Below, piece by piece: positions 49,717 through 60,660 of a stretch of DNA of 64,000 bases. The first letter of the stretch is position 1, and every line of letters starts with the position of its first letter. Where the stretch lies: NCBI GenBank assembly GCA_029990175.1, contig JARKIP010000021.1:21333501-21397500 (forward strand), given 5' to 3'. A program made the translations under genes and the position numbers. A model generated the notes under the pieces. That model was not told the origin of the DNA, searched no databases, and saw only the letters and a list, made by a program, of their open reading frames with translations. This DNA is from Petunia secreta (taxonomy: Eukaryota > Streptophyta > Magnoliopsida > Solanales > Solanaceae).

Positions 49717-50096
49717 TCACTTGAGCCTTGAACAGATTGTGGTGTTCAATCTTTGAAAGAAGAAAAGGTTTCTCAAAAGTTTGAAAACGAGATAGGTTTT
49801 TGGTAAAAGTTGATGAGCGATTGCTTGTTTACTGTTGCTAAGTAATCACAAGTAGGAGAAAGGATGTTCAATTGGATGTATCTATAGAGAAAGAAATAAT
49901 GATTACTGTAACATTGGGAAGACCAAAGGAAACGGCGTGATCGCTCGGAACTAACCAAAGGTCGCCATGTTTGGCGCATCAGGAAGTTGAAGTGACAGAA
50001 CCAATTTTAAATTTCTTGGCGAATTGGCATATATTTCGCCGCGTCGATCACCCTCTCAAAATTATTCCACTCCTCAGTTACTGCAACACTTGCCTG

Positions 50097-50110
50097 AGGA
50101 GTGGGGGAAC
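50097..50110 (+). other. Polypurine tract of the Tat element
   Basis: gaggagtgggggaa just before the 3' LTR, the expected plus-strand primer. Confidence 0.75.
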
Positions 50111-50114
50111 TATT

Positions 50115-50655
50115 TGTATTTGGTAAAAACTGGTTTGCATACGTGGCACTTCGGTGGGATGATTCAAAGCTAACCAAACATATATATGGGCGTTATGGAT
50201 CAATATATTCAATGAAATCACCAAAGTCGACAACCGAAGATAGAGTTTACGCTGCGCATCAGTGAAGTATTACCTCGGTCAAATCAATAAGTTTACTTTA
50301 CCGAGGTCAATGATTCAGACCTCGATGGACTGCTCCGGCTCCAGCGATACAACTTCCCACTGCTTCAGCCTACTAACCCCATAATCGGGGATGCATAACG
50401 TGGGTAGGGAAGTGGTTAGATGTGGGAAATATGGTCAAGACTTATTCATCTATAAATAGCTTCATTTTCTATGTTGTATCTACCTAGAAATACATACAGA
50501 AACTCTGGCAAAATTTGTACTCAGCGTCATATAATGGAATTTCATTATGTTGTTGGCGTTTACACTTGATTTTGTTCATTATATCAACTTTGATACTTAG
50601 TATTGCTTGTATTCTCGACCCAAAATCGATTTGTTGTCCTAATTCGGTTTAGCCA
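50115..50655 (+). repeat. 3' LTR of the Tat element
   Basis: Starts tgtatttggtaaaaactgg and ends gtttagcca. It keeps a good TATA box (tctataaatagc, ~50450). Confidence 0.88.
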
Positions 50656-51572
50656 AAAAAAAATTGAATACATATATTTTTATATAAATATGGCGGCTTT
50701 CTACGTTGGGACGTCTATAAAATTAAGTTAAACTTTTTTTAAAAATGCTAACAAAGTAAGGATCAAACAATAAGAAAAATAATATAAAAAATCAGTATAT
50801 ACTAACTCTTTAAATTATTCGTACTAGTAACTAGTAATACTGTTTAAGCTTCACCTAACATTATAAATCAATTGATCGATAGAGCCATTAACTCTATTAT
50901 TGAAAGAGCCTTGAAATAAGAATATATATTTTCTGCTCTTCTTCAACATGAACAAAAAAATTAAAAAGATGTGGCCTATGAATGCATTGCCGAGGTACTG
51001 CCATCGTGCAATGAGGAATTAGATGATGATGATGCACGAGTATATTTTGTTTAATGTTATTTCCATTTTTGTCTTTCAATTAGTAAGATTTTCTAGAAAA
51101 AAAAAAGAAATAAATATGAACTAACAAGTTGCCATTTTTAATTCTTACCTTAAAGTAAGTTAAAAGGATCCAAGAGTCCACTTGTCAAGTAACTAAGTGC
51201 AAAAACTTTCGCCTAGTGCCCTCAATAAGCCATGGTCTTACTTAATTGCCCCCACTTACAAATGTTTTAAGTAAATGCCCTCCACATCATACCCCTCTTA
51301 TGAAAGGACTATTTTGCCCCCCAACTTGTGTTAATTCACGGTGAAGGTTTCTTCTCTCTTTCCCCATTCCTGACCTCCTTTTTTCTTCTTTGTATGGCCC
51401 CCAACTTGTTTAATTCATGATGAAAGATTTCCTTCTCTCTTTCCCCATTCCTGACCTCCTTTTTTCTTCTTTGTGTGCTAGAAATTTGGGATTTTTTTTC
51501 TTGTATTTGCTTGATTCCAGTGATTCGAAGGTTTTTATTGCCTATGGCTATTAGATATTCATGTTTTGCATA
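50656..51572. other. Gene-free DNA with an ~81-bp tandem duplication
   Basis: 51316-51477 holds two copies of a segment that begins gcccccaacttgt and ends tttttcttctttgtrtg, differing at several bases. No coding region seen. Confidence 0.65.
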
Positions 51573-52850
51573 GAGCTTAAAATCTTGACCATGGCCAAGA
51601 GTTGCATAGACTTTCTCTACAAGCTGCTTATTGCAGTAGAGTTTAAAGTCTTGGCTATTGCCAATACTTACAGAGATGTGCTGTATAAGTTGTCGCTTCC
51701 ACCAGAACTTAGAGTCTTGGCTATTGCCAAGAGTTGCAGAGACTTTGTCTCCAACTTGTTCACTGCAGTAGAGGTAGAAGTCTTGGCAATTGCCAATACT
51801 CTTAGGGGTCGTTTGGTTTGCACTAGCACTAATTTAATACCCTCATAAAGTCTTGGTATTACTAATACATTGTTTGGTTTCCTCTTTGATAGTTGCACAA
51901 AATTTAGCATTATAATACCATGTTTGGTTGGTCTTTTCCTTTTCCACATAAAACATAGCATTACTAATACAATGTTTGGTTCACAATTTCCTTTTCCGCA
52001 TAGCTAATACCCGCATTATTAATGCGGGAATCTATGTATTATTTTATGCGGGGTAGAAGGTGGTATTAATAATGCGGGTATTAATAATGCAGGTATTAAA
52101 ATTTAAAATGACAAAATTAACCCTCATAATAGTAAGAATATTTTTAAATTATATTTAAGGACTAACTAAATATTTTAAATTATAACATTGTATATTAATT
52201 TATAATATATTAGTGATTCAAGAAATTATCCCTACGTTATAATATATGCATAGCTAATACATATATTACTAATACCCGCATTACTAATACCCGCATTATT
52301 AATATCCACATTACTAATACCCACATTGCTAATACCCGCATTACTAATACGTACATTGTTAATACCCGCATAAACTCTATGTCAACCAAACGACCCGTTA
52401 GAGTCTTTTAGTGTAAGGTCCCCCTTGCCAGAACTTAAAGTCTTGGCTATTGCCAAGAGTTGCATTGACTTTCTCTGCAAGTTTTGTATTGCAATATAGG
52501 TAAAAGTCTTGGCAATTGCCAATACTTGCAGAGACTATTTGTACAAGTTGCTCCTTCCACTAGAGTTTAAAGTTCTGGCAATTGTCAATACTTGCAGAGA
52601 CTATTTGTACAAGTTCCCCCTTCCACTGGAATTTAAAGTGTTGGCTATTGACAATAGTTGTAGAGACTTTTTCTGTAGTTGTAGAGACCATGGCAACATG
52701 GCTTAAAGTCTTGGCAATAGGCAAGAAGTCTCTACACAGGCTCCCATTGCAGTAGAGTTTAAAGTATTGGCTAGAGATTTTTCAGTCTTTGCAGCAGAAC
52801 TTAAACTCTTGGCAATAATTGCAGAGAACTTTACCCTTGCAACTTGAAAA
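51573..52850. repeat. 66-bp minisatellite, interrupted by a MITE
   Basis: Unit starts are at 51573, 51639, 51705, 51771, then 52431, 52497, 52563 and 52629, an exact 66-bp step. More decayed copies follow to ~52850. Each unit holds the near-palindrome TTGGCWATTGCCAA and a GCAGAGAC word. Because 66 is divisible by three, one frame stays open as a 22-residue repeat (VLAIANTCRDYLYKL-type). I see no start context, domain or promoter that would make this a gene. Confidence 0.9.
51805..52397. mobile_element. Tourist-like (PIF/Harbinger) MITE inside the minisatellite
   Basis: Termini GGGGTCGTTTGGTT and CGGGTCGTTTGGTT are inverted repeats, with TTA on both sides (51802-51804 and 52398-52400), the 3-bp target of PIF/Harbinger elements. 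The interior carries many taatacccgcat words. Removing it rejoins the split 66-bp unit. Confidence 0.85.
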
Positions 52851-53856
52851 AATCTTACGTTGAATCTTCTCTTGAACAAAGCAATCTGTAAAAGGAATGG
52901 GGTTTTATGGTTTTCTTGATAGCGTGAATGGAGAAAATGAAGGGGAGGGACTATGGCGCGTCTTTTTACTGATTTGTAGGGATATTCTGGTCCGAAAAAA
53001 GTTTCATTAAACTAATGAGAGCATTTTTTGCTAAATATCTGTTGGTGAGGGCATTTTTGCTAAATATCTGTTGGTGAGGACATTTTGGCAAACCAAAGCT
53101 TCCCGTGTCATATTTTTGCAAATCTCTCACACATGTATGACATGATGTGTGAGATATATAATAAAAATTTTCAAAAAAGGCGTGAATTGTCAATTGTGCT
53201 GGGTATAAAGGAACTCCTTGATATATTTGCACTCTATGAACAACATCACAAAATGGTGAGTTAATGAGAAACAAGCCAAGCTTTGTAAAACCGCATCAGC
53301 ACTCCTGCTACAAAACGAGCTCTACCTCGAAGAAGCCCACAACAAAAATACATAGTCAAAAAAGCAGTAATAGGCATACTTTCGCAATAGTCTTGTCCAC
53401 AAGCAAGTCAATGCTCGGCGAAGTTATATAAATTTTTGAAAATTGGACATCATTCCGACAATTGTACCTTTTTAGTTTTGTCAAAAAAAAAAAAAAAAAT
53501 TTACAAAGTTAGAGATAGTAGTGAAAGTTGAAGATTTTATAAGCTTTACTCAAAACAAACCTTCAAACCACCATTCCAACTGGAAAAATATCTTTCGGTT
53601 TCGCTCAAACCTTCTCATATATTCTTTCAATCCATTGAGAAAAATTATGCTACCACTAAGCCCCGTTCAATAATGAAGTTTTTGACATCCAAATTCCTCC
53701 GGCTGGTCGAGATTTTAATTCTAACTTTTTTGTTTAGAGTTAACAAGTTAAAATAAAACATGAAACTTTACGTTTACTTAAACAGAATTCAATCTTAAAA
53801 CCTGCACTAACTATATAAGATGAAGCTACGTACAGGACAGTGCCAGAAATTTCTGC
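52851..53856. other. Gene-free intergenic DNA
   Basis: A 34-bp direct repeat (gcatttttgctaaatatctgttggtgagg) lies at 53024-53085. Nothing else recognised. Confidence 0.5.
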
Positions 53857-54017
53857 TTTGGGGACATTTGGTCAAAAGGGACACTCAAGAGTGAAAATAG
53901 GTAAAAGGGACAAAGTCTTAATCAATGTAATAAAAGGGACACATCTAATTAATGCTCTTAAACATAACTTTCCTCAACTCCCCTTCACCCCAAAGTTTCA
54001 TTTCTTACACTTTGGTC

Positions 54018-54843
54018 CTCACGTATATAAAAAATAAAATTTGCCAAATTAGGGAAATATTTTTCCCTCCGTTTATTCCCTCCTTTCTCTCTCTCTCTCT
54101 CCTCTCTTCTCTTCTCCCTCCCGACCTGAAACACCATAGCTGCGCATCTGCTTTCTTCAATCTCCATTCGTTTTCGCTATTATTCTTGCATTCAACCTCT
54201 CCCAAACGGAAAATATTGTCAGATCTAAAATCCATTTCGGTTAATTAGAGGTATTATTGACTCTAATTTAATAATTAATTTGGGGAAAATACGCTGCAAT
54301 TCTTTGAATAACAATTTCTGGTTGGCATTACTTTTAACGCTGGGCATTACTTCAAACTGGAAAGCTTGACAACTCCCATATCTCTTGTAAGTGTAAATCT
54401 CCGTCTTGCTAATCTCTACTATTCTAATTTTTGTAAAAATCCTTTTAAACCAGTATGTTGCTGTTTTGAAACATCTTACCGTGACGATCGCAACATTATA
54501 AAGATTGTTCTACAAATACTCGTACAACGTAGTCACAATTATGGAACATTGTATTAGATGCTCAGGATAATCCTTTTGATGTTCCTATTGTGCTAGTCAG
54601 ACTTACGGAACATAATTTTGGTTGCCCGAATAATCTTACAGCATGTTCAGTAAATGCTATTCATAATGTTGGAACATTTTTGTAGATGGTCGGAACTGAT
54701 GTATCGATGTTTCACATCAGTATGATTGTATTCTTAAACATCCTTGGGCATGTTCGGATCTGTTTTTCGATGTTCCAGTATCCTTTGCTACCTGGACCAC
54801 ATTTGATGAATGTTTATCCTACCTTGCAGATATCGTTAAAGTA
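54018..54843 (+). promoter_or_regulatory. Promoter and spliced 5' leader of the MULE transposase
   Basis: A TATA box (cgtatataaaa, ~54021) is followed by a long pyrimidine-rich leader (ctctctctctcct, 54087-54120). A donor CTT|GTAAGTG (54387) and acceptor CTTGCAG (54829) would remove a 443-base leader intron, leaving 14 bases before the ATG. The intron contains about nine GTTC/GAAC words. Confidence 0.6.
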
Positions 54844-57324
54844 ATGGGGGACAACATACTACTAGGAGTTGATTTTCTCGGCGAATGGGTTGAGCGTTCG
54901 AAATGCTATGCTTGGATTCCTAAGGTGAAAGAGACAAGACCTATCCTTGTGAGTAGGAATATTACATATGATGAACTTGTCGACAAAATCATACGCAGTT
55001 GGGGGGTAAGTGATGATCCTAGGGATCTTTGCATTTCATATATGCTGAGTGTTGCCGCAAAGCAAAAGACTGCTCCATCTAAAATTAGGTCTGATGATGA
55101 TGTTCAGCTTTATATGGCTGATGTAGACCCAGCTGGGGCTAGGCCAACACTAAGGGTTAGTGTGATTCCAAGGCCTGAAGGAATTTCAAGTTCGAATGAA
55201 CAAGATATGCATGTTGAGATGGATGAAGATGAATTAACACAAGGTGGAGAGGCAGACGAAGAAGGTGAAGAAGGTGGAGAAGTAGTTGGTAATCCTTCAG
55301 AAAGAGCACCATCATTGAGCAGCCGCAACGATTTTTTTGGAAAAGACGGCACAGGTTTTGTAAAGGGTATGACTTTCAAGAACAAGCGAGAATTAGTGGT
55401 GAAGTTGAGGCTTGCTGCAGTGAGGAAGCCTTTTTCTTTCAAAGCTGTGAAGAATACAAAAAGGTTGTTTTATGCCCGATGTGTTGATGCAAATTGCAAG
55501 TGGTGGCTTCGAGCATTGAGGTATCATAGTAGTGATACATTTTATATTACAATCTACAATGGCGAGCACACTTGCGGTGTGCAGCACCTGCAAAGCCACC
55601 ATAAACATGCCACAGCTGATGTTGTTGGTGAATACATGAAAGATAGGTACATTGAGGGGAAAGGAATAACACCAAAAGACATCAGGGTTGCATTCAACAG
55701 AGAATTGGGATGCAACATTAGTTATTGGAAAAGTTTGAAGGGGTGTGAGATTGCAAAGGCAATAGCAAGAGGGACACATGAACACAGCTATGAAATTTTA
55801 GAGGCATACAGTTATATGGTAAGGTCCCAAAATATTGGAAGCAAGACAGCTTTGAAGCTTGATAGTTGTGGGAGGTTTAAGTATTTTTTTATATCTTACG
55901 GATCTTGGATTAGGGGTTTTCTGTATATGAGGAAAGTCCTTGCTATTGATGGGACTCATTTGTCAGGCAAGTACGGCGGTGTGTTGTTGTCTGCCGTTGC
56001 CCAGGATGCAGAGAAGCACATATTCCCTGTTGCATTCTGCGTTGTGGACAAAGAATGTGATGCTTCCTATGATTTTTTTTTCGAACAATTGGTTGACATA
56101 GCCCAGTACAATGATGAGTTGAGCGTCATTTCAGACAGGCATAAAAGCATAGCAAAATCAGTTGCCAAGTGGTTTCCCCAAGCTCACTACGGAGTTTGCA
56201 CGAGGCACCTTGCTGAAAATATCCGTACAAAGTTTCAGTTTGGAGACCACCTGGGGTCCTATTACTTGGCAGCAGATGCATATCGTGTGGAGGATTTCAG
56301 AACGCACTTTAAGCAAATCGAAGACAACGATCCAAGGGTTGCCAGATATCTTCAAGATGACGTGGGGTTCCATAAATGGAGCAGATGCTTTTTCCCTGGG
56401 CACAGGTACACGACTATGAACATTCATACCAAATGTTCTAAACGTTGCGTTGGAATGTTCTATATTTACATGTCAATTAAGCCGAGAACATTCTAATTGA
56501 CGTTCACAATAGTACAAATGATGTGTATGACGTAATTATTGATGTTCTGATCGCATGCTTAATGTTCGCACTTGGATTAGACGTATTTAGCATTAAGGTC
56601 TTTGTTTGTTTGTTACAATTTCAGATTTGCAGTGATGACCTCGAACATTGCTGAGTCCACAAATGCAATGCTGAGGGATGAAAGAGAATATCCTATCGTT
56701 GCCCTATTAAATCATATCAATCGTACATTTGGCGAAAAATTCCATGTGAGAGCTACGAAGTTCCTCGAGGTTTCAACCATATGCGTCCCTTCAATTGAAG
56801 GAAAAATAAGATTCAACCTGGAGGAAGGGGGTAAGCTCGCAATTAGTCGAAAAGGTACGTATGGTTTCACCATCATCAGTCCAGGCCAGGGAGCAGAAGT
56901 CGATTTACTCAACAGAACTTGTACGTGCAGAGAGTATCAAATTGACTTAATACCCTGTAAACATGCTATGGCAGCTATCAGAATGCTGCGTCCAGAAGAC
57001 TATGGAGCGTGCGTCTATGACTTCACTTCTGCATATTACAAGTTAGAGTCATATATGCTTGCCTATGCAGAACCGATCAATGCTGTTCCGCCGGAAGAAT
57101 TTTGGAATGTTCCTCCTGAGCTGCTTGAGAGACGAATATTGCCTCCTTTCATCGACGTGGGTAAGGGTAGACGAAGGAAAAAGCGGATACCATCAGTTGG
57201 TGAAGTATTTTCAAGTAGGAGAAACAAATGCAGCATCTGCAAAAGGTCAGGCCACAAAAAAACTACTTGCCCGAAACGAGTGGATAGTGGACAATCCTCC
57301 CAAACTCAAAGTGTTGATTTTTGA
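54844..57324 (+). CDS. MULE (MURA-type) transposase, two coding exons, 753 aa
   Basis: Cut-and-paste transposase of the Mutator superfamily. Exons 54844-56405 and 56625-57324 join in frame (GGGCACAG|ATTTGCAG gives GHRFAVMTSNIAES) and total 754 codons with the stop. Residues 1-110 form a PB1-like plant MULE N-domain, followed by an acidic Gly/Glu linker. ~175-265 is the MuDR DNA-binding region (FKNKRELVVKLRLAAV, CKWWLRA, HTC). ~360-460 is the MULE transposase core (AIDGTHLSGKYGG, VISDRHKSI, YGVCTRHLAENI). The probable DDE triad is D369, D431 and E531. A SWIM zinc finger (CTCREYQIDLIPCKHA, ~620-636) and a C-terminal zinc knuckle (CSICKRSGHKKTTC) follow. No stop or frameshift is visible, so it may be active. 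Confidence 0.94.
56406..56624 (+). other. Coding intron of the MULE transposase (219 bp)
   Basis: GT at 56406 and TTTCAG at 56624. It carries seven GTTC/GAAC words (for example aaatgttcta, ggaatgttct and gagaacattc), unlike the exons on either side. Read through, it would end the protein after residue 550. Confidence 0.9.
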
Positions 57325-57359
57325 ATTTTAATCTTGACAATTTTATATATTTTTATATT

Positions 57360-57510
57360 TGAACGTTTAACTTAATGTTCCGAGCATTTATCAATGGCGT
57401 TCCAAATTCCTATCATTTTTGTAGTATATAATTCAAATTGATCATCATACAGATGTTCTAATACTGCAAACGGGATGTTCAGTGTAATGCAATAGTCATG
57501 CTGATTGATC
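57360..57510 (+). repeat. Shared downstream block, copy 1 (after transposase)
   Basis: Begins tgaacgtttaacttaatgtt and ends with ggatgttcagtgtaatgcaa and tagtcat. Very similar to copies at 61078 and 62944. Each sits just downstream of a plus-strand gene of this element. Confidence 0.9.
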
Positions 57511-57649
57511 AAGCGAAGGGTTGCCTCGTGCAAGCATCCCCCAAAACCTGCATACGAAAAGGCATTAATTAATCCAGATACATCACCTAGAGAGTAGTGA
57601 ACGTCTTTTCAATGTTCATATCACGCCTTTTGGTGTTTTTTATGTTTTT

Positions 57650-57745
57650 TATCATCTATAAATACAAACATTTCCTTGTCCCTCCATACACACAATTATC
57701 CTCCTACTTGAATTAGCAAAATTTCTTCATAGACAACAGACACAA
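57650..57745 (+). promoter_or_regulatory. Core promoter of the 97-aa gene
   Basis: TATA box tctataaatac (57655-57665), with the ATG ~80 bases downstream, leaving a ~50-base leader. Confidence 0.65.
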
Positions 57746-58039
57746 ATGGAAAATAACCAAAACGAAGTTGTCGCTAATGGCCACTATGCCCCAGCCGACG
57801 AACCTGACCATAACGAACATTATGGAAACATCGCCTGGGATATTGCCGGTATACAAACTGACATCACTGCAATCAACCATTCTGTGGACCGCTTATCTGC
57901 TGATGTATGGAGCATGAGGCAAGTGTTAGTTCAGCGCTGGGAGCGTATTGAAAGAATGCTTTTGGGACTCCTTATCCATCAAGGGATGAATCCGGAGCAG
58001 TTTGCTACTCCTCCAAATTCTCCCAATGCTGACAACTAG
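57746..58039 (+). CDS. 97-aa coiled-coil cargo protein
   Basis: No named family recognised. The first third is polar (Asn, Asp, His). It is followed by a heptad-like helix (DIAGIQTDITAINHSVDRL, RWERIERMLLGLL) and a Pro-rich end PEQFATPPNSP. A good TATA box lies at fitting distance, the frame is complete, and the stop is followed by noncoding DNA, which support a real gene. The C-terminal pattern I-x-R-M-L-x-G ... P-(E/Q)-x-(F/Y)-x-(T/S)-P-P-x-x-P recurs in the minus-strand gene at 61342, so the two are probably paralogues. It has no signal peptide or membrane segment. Confidence 0.7.
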   Translation: MENNQNEVVANGHYAPADEPDHNEHYGNIAWDIAGIQTDITAINHSVDRLSADVWSMRQVLVQRWERIERMLLGLLIHQGMNPEQFATPPNSPNADN

Positions 58040-58640
58040 AACTTTTATATAAGCATTATATCTAGTACTAGTACTTTTGTCTAAGCATTATATCTAGTAC
58101 TTTTGTCAAGCATTTTGTCAAGTACTTTTGTACATGTATTTTGATTCCTTAAGTATGAATGAAAATTATCAGATTATGTGTTAAGTTGATAATACTTCCA
58201 CTACGTAAGTGAACGCCTAAACTTCATCAGCAACTTGAAACATTCTAAACCACGTTCCAAGCACCGTATGAAGATGTTTGAAATCGTTATTAATGTAAAC
58301 ATGCTAGCACATATTTTAACAACTCCCATCTAAAATGCATCAGCAAGTTGAAACATGCTAACAAAAGTTCAGAGTACAGTATGAAGATGTTTGACATAGC
58401 AGAAGGAGTTTGGCCTTAAAATCGTTATTAACACAAACATGCAAAAGCCGCTATTTGTACAACAACAACAACAACAACAGTACACAGCACTGTTTTGGGA
58501 GATTTGACGAAAAAATCAACAAAAAGCAGAGATTTTCACGAGAATTTCAGTCCAGAACCAGAAAGAAGGGGTAAAAACCCTAGCTTTATCGAAATAGCCA
58601 AATAGCAAAACAATAAACCCCGATTCACTTGAAAACATCA
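58040..58640. other. Noncoding DNA of the MULE with a repeated ~110-bp unit
   Basis: 58227-58320 and 58337-58450 are related (catcagcaasttgaaacat ... cgtatgaagatgtttgaa ... atcgttattaa). A short (ACA)n tract lies at 58461-58480. Confidence 0.6.
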
Positions 58641-58930
58641 ATATAGTACAAAATTTACCTTTAGATGTTGCCGGAGAATATTATGTAGATGGCTGGCGAC
58701 GAAATAGAAGACTCAAGAAGAAGACTCGAGAAGTGTGTAAGAGAAGAAAGGGGCGGGTGTTCGATGTTTGAAATGATTGAATTGATAAGACTGATCAGCC
58801 GCATTTTTAATTAAAACTTCACTTTTGGGGTTGTCATAATTGCCATTAAGGCCCAACCTTTTTTTTGTTCCGATTTCCACGCGCGTCCCATTTTTGTATA
58901 AAATCGAGCCCGGGGCTGGTGTACATTTCT
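58640..58930 (-). promoter_or_regulatory. Possible minus-strand promoter and leader exon
   Basis: On the minus strand a TTTTATACAAAAATG TATA-like region (~58890) is followed by a CT-rich leader (CCCCTTTCTTCTCTTACACAC) and a donor CTAAAG|GTAAATTTTG (~58660). No convincing downstream coding exon remains before 57330, although CGTATGCAG|GTTTTGG (~57550) could be an acceptor. It may be the relic of another cargo gene. Confidence 0.35.
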
Positions 58931-59062
58931 TTTTTGAGATATTAGAACGTTCTTCTGAACGTGCCAAACATAATAATCAATTAGTACACGTGTTTAAAAT
59001 GAAACTCGTTTGCTCAAAATAAAAAGTACCTTTTGCACGTTCAAAACATAATAAATGATGTT

Positions 59063-59126
59063 TAAACCCTAACCCTAACCCTAACCCTGAACCCCAAAAC
59101 ATAACCCTAACCCTAACCCCAAACAG
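59063..59126. repeat. Short (CCCTAA)n telomere-like array
   Basis: About four perfect CCCTAA units, a break (gaaccccaaaacata), then three more. The unit is the vertebrate-type 6-mer rather than the common plant CCCTAAA. Too short to be a telomere. Confidence 0.9.
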
Positions 59127-59609
59127 CAAAAATTCCTAATATTTAGAGAACATTCATTCTCATGTTCTGAACCTTTTTTGGAACATTCTTGAACGTCGCA
59201 AGTCTGTTCTGGATCTTCATACTGATGTTGTTTTTGTACCGTTGAGGATTAGTTGATAAATACTAATATAAGGATCATTTAAAATGCATAAACAATGATT
59301 TAGTAGTTTAGTAAGATTCCAAAACATGCTATGTGTAAGTAAACCAAAATATATGTCGTTAATTTTACCAAAATGTACTTATTAGGTTGTTTGGATAAGG
59401 AGTGTAGGGTTGATTCTAGATCAATTAACAATTTTAAACATTAAGAAGTGTATTATAACGAATTGTAGCATAGATTGGACGTTATATCACTAGATAGACA
59501 CATTATTAATCTATTTGCTGATCTTGCAATCTATGTGTAGCTCAATTACAGGCATTCTTCGTGTATCTACAACAACTAAGACTTCAAATCATACAAGTAT
59601 TGATTGTAA
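59127..59609. other. Noncoding DNA of the MULE
   Basis: No gene seen. 59155-59225 is especially dense in gaacatt/tgttc words. Confidence 0.5.
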
Positions 59610-60366
59610 TACTCAATATTATGTGTATTTAAGGTGACTACATCAATAGTATGTCTATTGGAAGTGTTTACTCATAAAAGTTCTACTAGAGTATACTCAT
59701 TTATATCTATTGAAAGCGATTACTTAGTTATATCAAATGAAACACTTACTAAGTTATTGAGTATTTCATTAGATGTTGTTCTAACTAATGGATAATCTAT
59801 ATAATGATGACTTAACCTCAAATATAAAGACTTATTAATCTTTTCATGTTATATAGTTTCTTATTACAACCATATTAAAGGTTGGAACACTACATATTAA
59901 ATTAGGCACCTACTATGAACTGAACATATAAACCAACGTTCGTAACTTAAATTAGATGTTTTTGCATCAATCTTTAGAAATTTATGTATATTCAAAGAGA
60001 TTACTCAATATTATGTGTATTTAAGGTGACTACATCAATAGTATGTCTATTGGAAGTGTTTACTCATAAAAGTTCTACTAGAGTATACTCATTTATATCT
60101 ATTGAAAGCGATTACTTAGTTATATCAAATGAAACACTTACTAAGTTATTGAGTATTTCATTAGATGTTGTTCTAACTAATGGATAATCTATATAATGAT
60201 GACTTAACCTCAAATATAAAGACTTATTAATCTTTTCATGTTATATAGTTTCTTATTACAACCATATTAAAGGTTGGAACACTACATATTAAATTAGGCA
60301 CCTACTATGAACTGAACATATAAACCAACGTTCGTAACTTAAATTAGATGTTTTTGCATCAATCTT
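59610..60366. repeat. Tandem duplication with 392-bp period
   Basis: The first copy starts at 59610 and the second at 60002. About 355 bases look identical base for base, diverging only after atgtttttgcatcaatctt. The near-zero divergence means a very recent event or an assembly artefact. A 67-aa frame in the second copy is not a gene. Confidence 0.95.
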
Positions 60367-60552
60367 TGGAATTTTTTTTGGTGTTTGTAGTACTAATACA
60401 ACGGATACATTTGTTTATAGATATTAGAACAATCTCTTCTACGTGCCGAACATGGTTTTCTAATGCTAAAAAAAGTGGAGCAACCCGTTTTAAATACGTG
60501 GAGCGACCTGCTCCACACAACTTACATTAATCCCAACCCGTTCTATTATCTT

Positions 60553-60660
60553 ATAACACGTGGAATAACCCCAACCATTCAATTAATTAGGTCTTTTCCC
60601 ATTATTGTTATAAGTTATCCCTAGGGACCCCCTTTACCTCGTCTTCTTCTTAACTCAACC
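60553..60660 (+). promoter_or_regulatory. Promoter of the GRF gene with shared module
   Basis: The module ACACGTG (G-box) followed by TAACCCCAACCATTCAAT (60556-60583) recurs, inverted, upstream of the minus-strand gene at 61680. A weak TATA (ttgttataag, ~60606) follows and the ATG is 78 bases beyond the module. Confidence 0.55.

Larger units (their letters stand above)
41709..50655 (+). mobile_element. Ty3/gypsy retrotransposon, Tat lineage, lacking reverse transcriptase
   Basis: LTRs of ~542 bp flank a primer site, gag, a truncated pol, and a 3.7-kb region carrying an antisense gene. Tat membership rests on the second RNase H-like domain, the zinc-knuckle form CEFHADHGHRTNDC, and the long region between integrase and 3' LTR. 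The exact LTR tips are uncertain by ~10 bases and no target duplication is visible, so the edges may have decayed or recombined. It spans almost 9 kb. Confidence 0.9.

Noticed and set aside
51573..52850. CRISPR-like regular spacing
   Set aside because: Plant DNA, whole-unit tandem repeat without unique spacers.
55110..55785. Minus-strand frames of 110 and 130 aa
   Set aside because: Antisense shadows of the MULE transposase exon.
59063..59126. A telomere or chromosome end
   Set aside because: Only about seven interrupted units, with element sequence continuing on both sides.
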